A stretch of 64,000 nt of DNA, taken from NCBI GenBank assembly GCA_965140395.1, contig OZ223207.1, forward strand, positions 1,178,001 to 1,242,000, given 5' to 3'. Positions 7,860-16,475 of this stretch are shown here, one piece after another. Positions within the stretch are counted from its first letter, which is position 1. The number at the start of each line of letters is the position of its first letter. The stretch is from Parvibaculum sp002684405. GTDB taxonomy: Bacteria; Pseudomonadota; Alphaproteobacteria; Parvibaculales; Parvibaculaceae. A model generated the notes under the pieces. The model made no database searches and had not been told where the DNA came from. It saw only the letters and a list, made by a program, of their open reading frames with translations. Position numbers and translations under genes: made by a program.

Positions 7860-8756
7860 TCACCCTTCGCCGGCACCTGCCTCGCGTACAATTTCGGCGA
7901 TATTCTCAAACTGATCCGACAGCGGATTTGTTTTCCGCCATACCATACCGATCGTCCTTGAGGGGCGGGGTGTGCCCAATCGTGCGACGGACACCGGCGC
8001 GGAGCATGTTTCGATCGGCACCGCCATTTGCGGGATGAGTGTGACGCCGATCCCGGCCCCCACCATCTGCACGAGCGTCGACAGAGAACTTCCCTCCACG
8101 AGATCGCGCGGTTCGCTTGCCGACATCTTGCAGAACGTCAGCGCCTGATCGCGAAAGCAGTGGCCTTCCTCGAGAAGCAGCAACCTCATTTCGCGCAGCC
8201 TGTTCGCGCTTGGAACCGGCTTGTCGGCGTCTTCGGCCGCGCGCACGAGAACGAATTCCTCATCGAAGAGCGGTTGCTCGGCCAGGGACGGTTCCGAAAC
8301 GGGCAGGGCCACGATCGCCGCATCCAGGCGGCCTTCCTGCAAATCCTCGATAAGCTTATGCGTCACGGCTTCGCGCGGGCGCAGATCCGTTTCGGGATAG
8401 TGCTCCGCCATCGCCTTGATGATCTTTGGTAGCAGGTAGGGCGCCACCGTCGGGATGACACCGATCCGGAGAGGCCCCACGAGCCGGCCGGATGACGCCC
8501 GGGCCAGGTCGCCCAGCTCATCCACCGCCTGAAGGATGCCATGCGCCCGCACTGCGAAAGCCTCGCCGAGGCTGGTCAGCCGGATATGCCGCGACCCCCG
8601 CTCGACAAGCGGCGCGCCCACGATTTCCTCCAGCTCTTTCACCTGCTGCGAGAGGGCTGGCTGGGAGATGGCGCAGGCTTCGGCGGCGCGCCCGAAATGG
8701 CCGTGATGGGCCAAGGCATCGAAGTAGCGGAGGTGCCTGATCGTGATCGCATTCAT
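7860..8756 (-). CDS. oxyR: Hydrogen-peroxide sensor OxyR (LysR family)
   Basis: A 298-residue LysR-type activator. The N-terminal helix-turn-helix is in HFGRAAEACAISQPALSQQVK and the substrate-binding-like domain follows. Cysteines at residues 200 and 209 (EEGHCFRDQALTFC) match the redox pair C199/C208 of E. coli OxyR. Oxidation by peroxide makes a disulfide there and switches the protein to its activating form. The gene is divergent from katG, the classic OxyR target, which supports the assignment. The start at 8756 matches the family N-terminus. Confidence 0.93.
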   Translation of the reverse strand: MNAITIRHLRYFDALAHHGHFGRAAEACAISQPALSQQVKELEEIVGAPLVERGSRHIRLTSLGEAFAVRAHGILQAVDELGDLARASSGRLVGPLRIGVIPTVAPYLLPKIIKAMAEHYPETDLRPREAVTHKLIEDLQEGRLDAAIVALPVSEPSLAEQPLFDEEFVLVRAAEDADKPVPSANRLREMRLLLLEEGHCFRDQALTFCKMSASEPRDLVEGSSLSTLVQMVGAGIGVTLIPQMAVPIETCSAPVSVARLGTPRPSRTIGMVWRKTNPLSDQFENIAEIVREAGAGEG

Positions 8757-8764
8757 AAGCCCAG

Positions 8765-8798
8765 CCTATCGCTACGATCAGGAAATACAAATTATAAT
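8765..8798. promoter_or_regulatory. oxyR/katG intergenic control region, possible OxyR site
   Basis: The 180-base divergent region has a short dyad ATCG-CTA-CGAT (8768-8778) flanked by CCT and AGG. A TATAAT match follows at 8793-8798, about 140 bases before the katG start. OxyR/LysR sites are expected here, but the dyad does not match the long E. coli OxyR consensus well. Confidence 0.3.
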
Positions 8799-8937
8799 TA
8801 TTCTAATGAAGTGCTAAAAACTGAGACCAAGCGGAAGGCGTGCAACCCATCATTCGTTCCCCCGCAGTTCCCGTAGCCCCCAGCGCACGCCTCTTTGCCC
8901 ATGCCCCAGCAACCAAGTCTCAATGGGAGAAACTCCA

Positions 8938-11115
8938 ATGGACGGAAATGACCAGAAATCCACCGGCAAGTGCCCTGTGATGCACGGCGCGCTCACATCC
9001 ACCAGCATGTCGAACATGGACTGGTGGCCCAATGCGCTGAACCTCGACATCCTCCATCAGCACGACACCAAGACGAACCCGATGGGGAAGGACTTCGACT
9101 ATCGCAAAGAGGTCAAGAAGCTCGACTTCAAGGCACTGAAGAAGGATATGCGCGCCCTGATGACCGACAGCCAGGATTGGTGGCCGGCGGACTGGGGCCA
9201 TTATGGTGGTCTGATGATTCGTATGTCATGGCACGCAGCGGGTTCCTACCGCATTGCCGATGGCCGCGGTGGCGGCGGGACCGGCAACCAGCGTTTCGCG
9301 CCGCTCAATTCCTGGCCGGACAATGTGAGCCTCGACAAGGCACGGCGTCTGCTGTGGCCGATCAAGAAGAAGTACGGCAACAAGGTGAGCTGGGCCGACC
9401 TGATCGTTCTGGCCGGCACCATCGCTTATGAAACCATGGGTCTGAAGACCTTCGGTTTCGGCTTCGGCCGCGAAGACATCTGGCACCCCGAGGAAGACAC
9501 CTATTGGGGGTCCGAAAAGGAATGGCTGGCGCCCAGCGATGGCCGCTACGAAAACGTCGACAATCCGGAGACGATGGAAAATCCGCTGGCTGCGGTTCAG
9601 ATGGGCCTGATCTACGTCAATCCTGAAGGCGTGAACGGCAAGCCGGACCCGATGAAAACCGCCGCCCAGGTGCGCGAGACGTTCGAGCGCATGGCGATGA
9701 ACGACGAGGAGACCGTGGCGCTGACCGCTGGCGGACACACCGTCGGCAAGACGCATGGCAATGGCGATGCCAGCAAGCTCGGCCCCAACCCGGAAGCGGC
9801 GGGCGTCGAGGAGCAGGGCTTCGGCTGGGCCAATCCGAACGGCTCCGGCAAGGGCCGCGATACCATCACCAGCGGCATCGAAGGCGCATGGACGTCCAAC
9901 CCGACGAAATGGGACATGGGCTATTTCGACATGCTGCTCGACCATGAATGGGAGCTGCAGAAGAGCCCGGCGGGGGCCTGGCAGTGGCAGCCGGTCGACA
10001 TCAAGGAAGAGGACATGCCTGTCGACGTGGAAGACATGGCCACTCGCTGCATGCCCATCATGACCGATGCCGACATGGCCATGAAGGTGGACCCGGTCTA
10101 TCGCGAGATCATGGAACGGTTCCGCAAGGATCCGGCCGCCTTCGACGACGCATTCGCGCGGGCCTGGTTCAAGCTCACCCATCGCGACATGGGTCCGAAA
10201 GCCCGCTACATCGGCCCGGACGTGCCGAAGGAAGAGCTGATCTGGCAGGATCCGGTTCCGGCCGGTTCCACCCGCTACAATGTCAAGGCGCTCAAGAAGA
10301 GTATCGCCGCGAGCGGCTTAAGCGTGAGCGACATGGTGGCGACCGCCTGGGACAGCGCACGGACCTATCGTGGATCGGACATGCGCGGCGGTGCCAATGG
10401 TGCGCGCATCCGTCTGGCTCCGCAGAAGGACTGGGAAGGCAATGAGCCCGAACGTCTGGCCAGGGTGCTCTCGGTCCTCGAACCGATCGCAGCCAAGACG
10501 GGCGCCAGCGTGGCAGACACAATCGTGCTCGCGGGCAATGTGGGTATCGAACAGGCTGCGAAAGCCGCGGGCGTCAAAATCGACGTTCCGTTCACACCCG
10601 GCCGGGGCGACGCCACGGACGAGATGACGGATGCGGCATCCTTCGACTATCTCGAACCGGTTGCCGACGGATACCGCAACTGGCTCAAGAAGGACTATGT
10701 CGTCAGTGCGGAAGAGCTGATGCTCGACCATACGCAACTCATGGGGCTGACGGCACCGGAGATGACGGTTCTCGTCGGCGGCATGCGCGTACTCGGCACC
10801 AATCATGGCGGCACGAAGCATGGCGTCTTCACCGACAAGGAAGGGACGCTGACGAACGACTTCTTCGTCAACCTGACGGACATGAAATATGCGTGGAAGC
10901 CTGCCGGCAACAACCTCTACGAAATCCGCGACCGGAAAACGGATGAGGTGAAGTGGACGGCGACACGGGCGGACCTCGTCTTCGGGTCCAACTCGATCCT
11001 CCGCGCCTATTCGGAAGTCTATGCGCAGGACGACAACAAGGAGAAGTTCGTGAAGGACTTCGTTGCCGCCTGGACCAAGGTGATGAACGCCGACCGCTTC
11101 GATCTCGAAGCCTGA
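8938..11115 (+). CDS. katG: Catalase-peroxidase KatG
   Basis: A 725-residue bifunctional haem catalase-peroxidase that removes hydrogen peroxide in the cytoplasm. The distal triad is Arg95-Trp98-His99 (RMSWHAAGSYR). Trp98, Tyr226 (GLIYVNPEG) and Met252 (ERMAMND) supply the covalent Trp-Tyr-Met adduct needed for catalase activity. The proximal haem His is residue 267 (ALTAGGHTVG). The second, haem-free repeat domain follows to the C-terminus, as in all full-length KatGs. The ATG at 8938 is chosen over 8923 because GGGAGA lies seven bases upstream. It is divergent from oxyR, which should activate it under peroxide stress. Confidence 0.97.
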   Translation: MDGNDQKSTGKCPVMHGALTSTSMSNMDWWPNALNLDILHQHDTKTNPMGKDFDYRKEVKKLDFKALKKDMRALMTDSQDWWPADWGHYGGLMIRMSWHAAGSYRIADGRGGGGTGNQRFAPLNSWPDNVSLDKARRLLWPIKKKYGNKVSWADLIVLAGTIAYETMGLKTFGFGFGREDIWHPEEDTYWGSEKEWLAPSDGRYENVDNPETMENPLAAVQMGLIYVNPEGVNGKPDPMKTAAQVRETFERMAMNDEETVALTAGGHTVGKTHGNGDASKLGPNPEAAGVEEQGFGWANPNGSGKGRDTITSGIEGAWTSNPTKWDMGYFDMLLDHEWELQKSPAGAWQWQPVDIKEEDMPVDVEDMATRCMPIMTDADMAMKVDPVYREIMERFRKDPAAFDDAFARAWFKLTHRDMGPKARYIGPDVPKEELIWQDPVPAGSTRYNVKALKKSIAASGLSVSDMVATAWDSARTYRGSDMRGGANGARIRLAPQKDWEGNEPERLARVLSVLEPIAAKTGASVADTIVLAGNVGIEQAAKAAGVKIDVPFTPGRGDATDEMTDAASFDYLEPVADGYRNWLKKDYVVSAEELMLDHTQLMGLTAPEMTVLVGGMRVLGTNHGGTKHGVFTDKEGTLTNDFFVNLTDMKYAWKPAGNNLYEIRDRKTDEVKWTATRADLVFGSNSILRAYSEVYAQDDNKEKFVKDFVAAWTKVMNADRFDLEA

Positions 11116-11125
11116 TACGAAAACA

Positions 11126-11155
11126 GCCTCTCCGCGTCATCCGGCGCGGGGAGGC
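11126..11155. terminator. Hairpin between convergent katG and the GGDEF-EAL gene
   Basis: GCCTCTCCGCG (11126-11136) pairs with CGCGGGGAGGC (11145-11155) with one wobble. On the minus strand it is followed by a TGTTTTC tract, so it mainly serves the GGDEF-EAL transcript. It can also stop katG. Confidence 0.6.
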
Positions 11156-11158
11156 CCC

Positions 11159-12844
11159 TCAAGCAATACGGGTCCATTTCGATTTGTCGTCCAGAAAACG
11201 CTGCGTGTCTTCGGCGCTAAGCGGGTGCGAATAGAAATACCCCTGCATTTCGGAACAACCGATGATGCCCAGCAGATCATGCTGGATTTTCGTCTCCACC
11301 CCCTCGGCCGTAACGGGAATTCCCAAGACGCGAGCGAGATAGGTGACCGCATGCACGACCGCCTCGGACTCACCGTTCGTTACGATGTCATGGACGAAGG
11401 ATTTGTCGATCTTGACCTTGTCGACATCGAGCTTTTGAAGATGGGTCAGGCTTGAGTATCCGGTACCGAAATCATCAAGAACGATTTTAATGCCCTCGGC
11501 GCGCAACCTCCTCAGTTGCTCGCGCACAATCTGATCCGTGTCGAGAACAGCGCTTTCGGTCAACTCCAGTTCCAGATTCGACGGCTCGAATCCGGTTTGC
11601 TTCAGAATGCCAAGAATTCTGTCGACCAGGCTATCCTCGCGCATCTGTACGGGGGAAAAGTTCACGGCCAGTACAAGATCAGGCCATCGCGCCATCATCG
11701 TGCAGGCCTGTTTCAGCACCCACTCGCCAAGCGGCACGATCAGACCGGTTTCCTCGGCAATGGGAATGAACTCCTCGGGCTGCAACAATCCGAATTCGGG
11801 GTGACGCCAGCGGACCAGCGCCTCCATCCCCGCGAGCTTTTCGCCTTCCGTGTGGAAGAGCGGCTGATAGTGAACTTCCAGACCATTCCCGGTCGCCAGG
11901 CTCTCACGCAGATCGTTCTCGATCTGCCGGTCGTGGCGGATCCGTTCGTCGAGCACGCTTGTGAAGCGGCGATAACAGGCCCGACCTTCGCGCTTCGCCT
12001 GATAGAGCGCCACATCGGCCCGGCGCTGAAATTCAGTACTGTTGAGATCATCGATCGCGTCTGCGACGCCAACGGACGCGCTCAGGAAAACGCGGCCACC
12101 TTCGATGTCGAACGGTTCGGCACCTGCTTCAAGAATGCGATGACAGACAAGGTCCACATCCGCGTCCTCGCCACGGTCGATCAGCAGCACGGCGAATTCG
12201 TCGCCGCCCAGCCGCGAAACGGTATCGGACGCGCGCACGATTGTTGTCAGTCGCTCGGCAAAAGCCTGGATCAGAGCGTCACCGGCCTGATGGCCGTAGG
12301 TGTCATTGACTTCCTTGAAGCGGTCGAGGTCGATGTAGAGCAGGGCGCAGCGCTCACCCGTCCGACCACTGCGAAGCAGTGCCTGATCGATGCGCTCGTT
12401 AAGCAAGGCGCGATTTGGCAAACCGGTCAGCGTGTCGTGGAATGCCAGGTAGTGGCTGTGAGCTTCCGCCTCGCGATAGGCCGTCACATCCGTGATGGTC
12501 GCGACGAGATAGGCGGCGTCGTCGAGTTCGACACGGCGCTTGCGCGTTATCACCGTGCGGGGGCGGCCTTTCGCATCGGTGACCTGTTCTTCATTCTCAG
12601 AAAGGACGCCGGATTCGAATACGCGGTTGTCGGCGGCATGAAACACCTCGACTTCCTCTTCCGGGAACAGGTCGAAGTCGGAAAAGCCGAGCATGACTTC
12701 GCGGGAATGACCGAAAAACTCGCAAGCCGCTTCATTGAGCAAAACGATACGATGGTCGGTGTTCTTGATGAACACCGGCAGGGGCATCACATCGATGATG
12801 GCCTGAAGATCGGAGATACTGGTGATATTGGCGGCTGATTTCAT
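11159..12844 (-). CDS. PAS-GGDEF-EAL cyclic-di-GMP turnover protein
   Basis: A 561-residue soluble signalling protein. A PAS domain (about residues 10-125, PVFIKNTDHRIVLLNEAA) precedes a diguanylate cyclase domain with intact GGDEF at 213-217 and an I-site RxxD at 204-207, exactly five residues before it. A phosphodiesterase domain follows with EAL at 341-343, DDFGTGYSSL and KIDKSFV. Both catalytic centres look complete, so it may be a true bifunctional enzyme or switch by PAS input. There is no TM segment, so it is cytoplasmic. The ATG at 12844 (MKSAANITS, GAGAG upstream) is preferred over a TTG at 12895. No c-di-GMP effector is adjacent. Confidence 0.93.
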   Translation of the reverse strand: MKSAANITSISDLQAIIDVMPLPVFIKNTDHRIVLLNEAACEFFGHSREVMLGFSDFDLFPEEEVEVFHAADNRVFESGVLSENEEQVTDAKGRPRTVITRKRRVELDDAAYLVATITDVTAYREAEAHSHYLAFHDTLTGLPNRALLNERIDQALLRSGRTGERCALLYIDLDRFKEVNDTYGHQAGDALIQAFAERLTTIVRASDTVSRLGGDEFAVLLIDRGEDADVDLVCHRILEAGAEPFDIEGGRVFLSASVGVADAIDDLNSTEFQRRADVALYQAKREGRACYRRFTSVLDERIRHDRQIENDLRESLATGNGLEVHYQPLFHTEGEKLAGMEALVRWRHPEFGLLQPEEFIPIAEETGLIVPLGEWVLKQACTMMARWPDLVLAVNFSPVQMREDSLVDRILGILKQTGFEPSNLELELTESAVLDTDQIVREQLRRLRAEGIKIVLDDFGTGYSSLTHLQKLDVDKVKIDKSFVHDIVTNGESEAVVHAVTYLARVLGIPVTAEGVETKIQHDLLGIIGCSEMQGYFYSHPLSAEDTQRFLDDKSKWTRIA

Positions 12845-13020
12845 GAGCTCTCGGCTCCAATGCGCCACAGGTTGCGTCCAGTGCGGCGGCCGCAAACGAT
12901 AACCTCACCAATGTTACCGAAACGTTAGGGATTTGGAGGAGAGACGGGCCGCATAAGTGCGGCATATGGGGACCCCGACTATCGGACGGAGCGTCCCGCC
13001 GTGAAGGCATCTCGGCGGAA

Positions 13021-13110
13021 TGGCGGAAGGGGTGGGATTCGAACCCACGAGACGGTTCCCCGCCTGCCGGTTTTCAAGACCGGTGCCTTCAACCACTCGG
13101 CCACCCTTCC
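13021..13110 (-). tRNA. tRNA-Ser(UGA)
   Basis: Read on the minus strand it has a seven-base acceptor stem GGAAGGG/CCCTTCC, a T-arm with GGTTCGAATCC, a long class-II variable arm, and an encoded CCA end (13021-13023). The anticodon loop CTTGAAA gives anticodon UGA (plus-strand TCA at 13074-13076) for UCA serine codons. The long variable arm confirms a serine type. No integrated element is seen at its 3' end. Confidence 0.95.
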
Positions 13111-13309
13111 TCAGGGCCCTTGGTTAGCCGCGCAGGGGAGAGGACACAACGGGAAATTTCGTTCTCCCGGCACGCTGCAAGCAAGGCACCGCGCCGGGGC
13201 ATATAGTTAACGTCAATTCCCTTTTGCAAGTGCCCGACAGGCTTGGCAAAATGCGTCCCAATGTGGCACATAACAAGAAGGCCACAGTATTGTTGGGGGG
13301 AGTAAGTCT

Positions 13310-13753
13310 GTGCCGCAAATCGACCTAACGTCCGTCTGGATTCCCGGTGGTCTCATCGGGATTCTGGTTCTCATCATGATCCGGCTGTTCATCAATGAGC
13401 GCCGGTCAGCGTCTGCATTGGCGGCTCAGGCCTCCAGCGCCGCGCCTGTCGAGGTCACGATGCCGGCGCCCGCAACGGCACCGGCAAAGGACACGCCCGA
13501 TGCGGTCGAACCGCCGCCCATGGCGGACAAGTCTGCCGAGGCCGAAAAGGCGGCATCTGTTTCCGAACCGGAAAAGGCGCCGGTTGCCGAAAAGAAAAAT
13601 GAAGAACAGAAGCCCGAGGCCAAAGCCAAGGGATCTTTGGTGTGGCGTACCGCCTGGATCTGGCTGCCGTTCTTCGCCGGTTTCCTGGGGCAAGCCTATC
13701 TCGACATCTTCAAGCCGATCATCGAACCGCTGATCGAAAAAAGCGCGGGCTGA
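13310..13753 (+). CDS. Two-TM protein with Ala/Pro/Glu/Lys-rich linker, unknown
   Basis: I do not recognise a family. The 147-residue product has an N-terminal membrane helix (WIPGGLIGILVLIMIRLFI), a disordered linker of about 75 residues rich in Ala, Pro, Glu and Lys (for example EKAPVAEKKNEEQKPEAKAKG), and a second hydrophobic segment near the C-terminus (WRTAWIWLPFFAGFLGQAYL). It is probably an inner-membrane protein with both ends on the same side. The start is a GTG with GGGGGAG eight bases before it. The stop codon lies inside the loop of a terminator hairpin. It is a single gene between tRNA-Ser and a convergent MmgE/PrpD gene. Confidence 0.65.
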   Translation: MPQIDLTSVWIPGGLIGILVLIMIRLFINERRSASALAAQASSAAPVEVTMPAPATAPAKDTPDAVEPPPMADKSAEAEKAASVSEPEKAPVAEKKNEEQKPEAKAKGSLVWRTAWIWLPFFAGFLGQAYLDIFKPIIEPLIEKSAG

Positions 13754-13768
13754 AGGCCCGCCGCTTTT
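13739..13768. terminator. Bidirectional hairpin terminator
   Basis: AAAAGCGCGGGC (13739-13750) pairs with GCCCGCCGCTTTT (13756-13768) with a one-base offset. The stop codon TGA of the two-TM protein is in the loop. A T-tract follows on both strands, so it can stop that gene and the convergent MmgE/PrpD gene. Confidence 0.7.
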
Positions 13769-13771
13769 CGT

Positions 13772-15127
13772 TCAAACGAGGTGAAGATCGGGCAACTCGC
13801 CGCCATCCGGCAAGGCGAGGATGGCTTCGATCAGCCTGTCGGGATCTGCGACGGCGCCATGCATCATCAGCATCCGCGCCTTGGCGATCATGTCTCCGTC
13901 TGAAAGCGGGGCTTCCGGGTCGCCTTTTGCGTTTGTCCGTTCCGCCACATGCTGCGTGCCGTCTTTCAGCGCAAGCGTTACGCAAGCGCCCCAGGCATTG
14001 GGATAGGCGCCGGCAAAGGGATCGGCGGCTTCGAGAGTGACACGCGTTGCGAGCGCGGCGCATTGCGCACGGGCGGCATCGCCGAATGCCTCAAAATCAA
14101 CCACCGGACGGAGCAGGGCAGCGGACACTGCGTGCTGCAGCGAAAACTTGGCCTCGTAGTCCGTCGTGGCAACGGGCCGGTCGCAGACGTCGAGCGCGGC
14201 ACGATAGGTTTCGACCTTCACCGTGTCGATTTCCTCCGCCGAGCGGGTTTCGGCTGCCAGCCTGTCGCGCAATTCCTCGCCCGCATCGATTGCGGGATGG
14301 GTGTGCCGACAGGACGGCCAGGGCTTGATCGAGGTCCGGCGAAGTTGCCAGAGGGCATCGGGCTTCGCCATCACTTGGTCCGGTCGCGCATCGGGACAGG
14401 CGGCGCGGAAGAAACCTTTCTCGCCTTCGAGAATGGCCGGCGGGCCGGTAAATCCGAACGATGCCAGTTCCGCCGCCTTCATGCCTGCTTCCGCGGCGTG
14501 GCCCGCATGGAGATGCTTGGTCATGGCCCCGGTTTCGAGAAACTGCCAGAGGCCCGCGGCCTGACTGCCCGCATTGCCCAGGGCATTCACGCTCTGCGCT
14601 TCGTCGAGACCGAGAAGATGCGCGGCGGCCATCGCAGAGCCGAAGGGGCCGCAGGTCGCAGTGTTGTGCCAGATGCGATAATGCTCGGCGCCCACGCCCA
14701 TGCCGACCCGCGTGCAGGCTTCGAACCCATGCAGAATGGCGGTGAGAAGTGCCTTGCCGTCCGCTCCGCGCGCCGCGCCAAGCGCCCAGGCGGCGGGCAC
14801 GACCACACAGCCTGGATGCACCACCGATTCCCGGTGCAGATCGTCTGTTTCCAGAATGTGGGTGAGGGCCCCCGCGAGAAAGGAAAGGGAGGCAGGTTCG
14901 ACCGGCTGATTTCCCGGATGGCCGGCCTGCCACCAGTCGAGCAGCACTCTGCCGGGCGCGGAGTTCCGCCCCGCCAAAGTGTTCGCCAATGCATCCAGCG
15001 TGAAGAACGCCGCGGCGTCCAGATCGGCACGGGAGACCGGCTTTGTCCGAATATGGCGGGCGAGCTGCCCGGTCAGCGTGGCGGGCGGGGCGGGATCCTC
15101 GGAAGCCCGCATTACGGAACCTGACAT
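13772..15127 (-). CDS. MmgE/PrpD-family protein
   Basis: A 451-residue member of the MmgE/PrpD family, which includes 2-methylcitrate dehydratase, cis-aconitate decarboxylase and isomerase-like enzymes. Typical features are the all-helical core with FFTLDALANTLAGRNS near the N-terminus, ETDDLHRESVVHPGCVVVPA, the glycine-rich LGNAGSQAAGLWQFLETGAMTKH region, and KPWPSCRHTHPAIDA around the presumed active site. No prpB, prpC or acnD gene is beside it, so methylcitrate-cycle membership is not supported here. The exact reaction is unknown. It is transcribed alone, with the divergent rlpA gene upstream. Confidence 0.85.
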   Translation of the reverse strand: MSGSVMRASEDPAPPATLTGQLARHIRTKPVSRADLDAAAFFTLDALANTLAGRNSAPGRVLLDWWQAGHPGNQPVEPASLSFLAGALTHILETDDLHRESVVHPGCVVVPAAWALGAARGADGKALLTAILHGFEACTRVGMGVGAEHYRIWHNTATCGPFGSAMAAAHLLGLDEAQSVNALGNAGSQAAGLWQFLETGAMTKHLHAGHAAEAGMKAAELASFGFTGPPAILEGEKGFFRAACPDARPDQVMAKPDALWQLRRTSIKPWPSCRHTHPAIDAGEELRDRLAAETRSAEEIDTVKVETYRAALDVCDRPVATTDYEAKFSLQHAVSAALLRPVVDFEAFGDAARAQCAALATRVTLEAADPFAGAYPNAWGACVTLALKDGTQHVAERTNAKGDPEAPLSDGDMIAKARMLMMHGAVADPDRLIEAILALPDGGELPDLHLV

Positions 15128-15283
15128 TCCAATTTCCTTAATGGTCTTTAGGCTATTGTTTTTATGGCATTCTCGGGCGCGCTCCTTGCCGTGGCAAGGG
15201 CCGCTGACTATAAGCGTTTTGTAGCAAGCTCGACTGATTCGAGTTGCGAATCCGGGGCCTCAAACGGACATGGTTCGGCAGCT

Positions 15284-16357
15284 ATGACGGGCGTTTTCAA
15301 TACGCGGTGGCATACCCGCATTAAGAGACAGCGCGGTTTGGTCGCCCTGGCGCCGCTGGCGCTGGCGCTCGCCGCCTGTTCGAGCACCCCGTCGCCGAGC
15401 AGCAGCTCCATTCCGTCCAGCGCGGGGACGGCGCATTACAAGGTCGGCAATCCCTATCGCGTTGGCAGCATCTGGTATTACCCGAAAGAGAATACCAGCT
15501 ACGACCATACCGGTATCGCCTCATGGTACGGACCGCAGTTTCACGGCAAGCGGACGGCCAATGGCGAGATTTTCGACGAGAACAAGCTGACCGCGGCGCA
15601 TCCGACGCTGCCCTTGCCGGTGCTTGTGCGCGTGACCAATCTGGAAAACGGCAAATCGCTTATCGTTCGCGTGAACGATCGCGGGCCGTTCGCGGCAGGC
15701 CGGGAAATCGACCTTTCCAAGGAGGCCGCCAAAGAGCTGGGCTATATGCGCAAGGGAACGACGAAAGTCCGTGTGCAGTATATCGCGCGGGCCGCGCTTC
15801 CCGGCGATCCCGGTTATAGCCTGCTGCAGGCCGCTGCCGACGATCCGTCCCGCAAGAGCTTCGTTGCCGCCAAGCCCAAGACGACTGCCGAAGAGCGCAA
15901 GGTTGCCGCAACAGCCCCGGTAAAACGGGTCAATGTCGTTTCCGCCGGCCTCGGTTCGACGCTTACAGCCCCCGATATTTCGACCATGCCCCCGAACCAG
16001 CCGGCCGCCTCCATGCAGCCGATTGCGGACGGGCAGTCGCAAATGGCGCCGATCGCCGACGACAAGGCGGCAAATGCCGCAAGCCGGACCGCCGAGCGAT
16101 CCGTCCCCGATCCGGTAGCCGCGCCTTCGGGCAAGCTTTATGTGCAGGCCGGATCGTTTCGGGATATTGCAAATGCGGAAAAGCTACAGCAGCAATTGTC
16201 CGGCATGGGTAAGGTCTCGATCCAGCAGACCTATGTGGACGGCGCGCCCTATTACCGGGTGAGGGTGGGGCCGGTTTCGGACCTTCCTTCCGCCGATACG
16301 ACGCTTCAGCAAATCATCGGCGACGGCCATCCCGGTGCGCGTATCGTCACCGATTGA
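15284..16357 (+). CDS. rlpA: Septal ring lytic transglycosylase RlpA (lipoprotein, SPOR)
   Basis: A 357-residue lipoprotein. The signal peptide ends in a lipobox, LALAAC, with the lipidated Cys at residue 32. The double-psi beta-barrel domain follows (GIASWYGPQFHGKRTANGEIF through VNDRGPFAAGREIDLS). A Pro/Ala-rich linker leads to a C-terminal SPOR domain (LYVQAGSFRDIANAEKLQQQL, then YYRVRVGP). RlpA cleaves glycan strands lacking stem peptides, and SPOR targets it to the division site. The frame is open to 15164, but the ATG at 15284 gives a proper lipoprotein signal. It heads a co-directional run into dacA, tmk and holB. Confidence 0.9.
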   Translation: MTGVFNTRWHTRIKRQRGLVALAPLALALAACSSTPSPSSSSIPSSAGTAHYKVGNPYRVGSIWYYPKENTSYDHTGIASWYGPQFHGKRTANGEIFDENKLTAAHPTLPLPVLVRVTNLENGKSLIVRVNDRGPFAAGREIDLSKEAAKELGYMRKGTTKVRVQYIARAALPGDPGYSLLQAAADDPSRKSFVAAKPKTTAEERKVAATAPVKRVNVVSAGLGSTLTAPDISTMPPNQPAASMQPIADGQSQMAPIADDKAANAASRTAERSVPDPVAAPSGKLYVQAGSFRDIANAEKLQQQLSGMGKVSIQQTYVDGAPYYRVRVGPVSDLPSADTTLQQIIGDGHPGARIVTD

Positions 16358-16475
16358 GTGCCGCCGCCACCGCGGCGCAGATGAAAAACTTGTCATATTG
16401 GATTGTGCGCGGGCCGCATATATCCCTGTTACAGTCCGCCCCGCACCGACAATCCGGAGAGGAATCCAGCCGATC

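Noticed and set aside
13021..13310. Integration site at tRNA-Ser
   Set aside because: No repeated tRNA 3' end, integrase or foreign gene block nearby.
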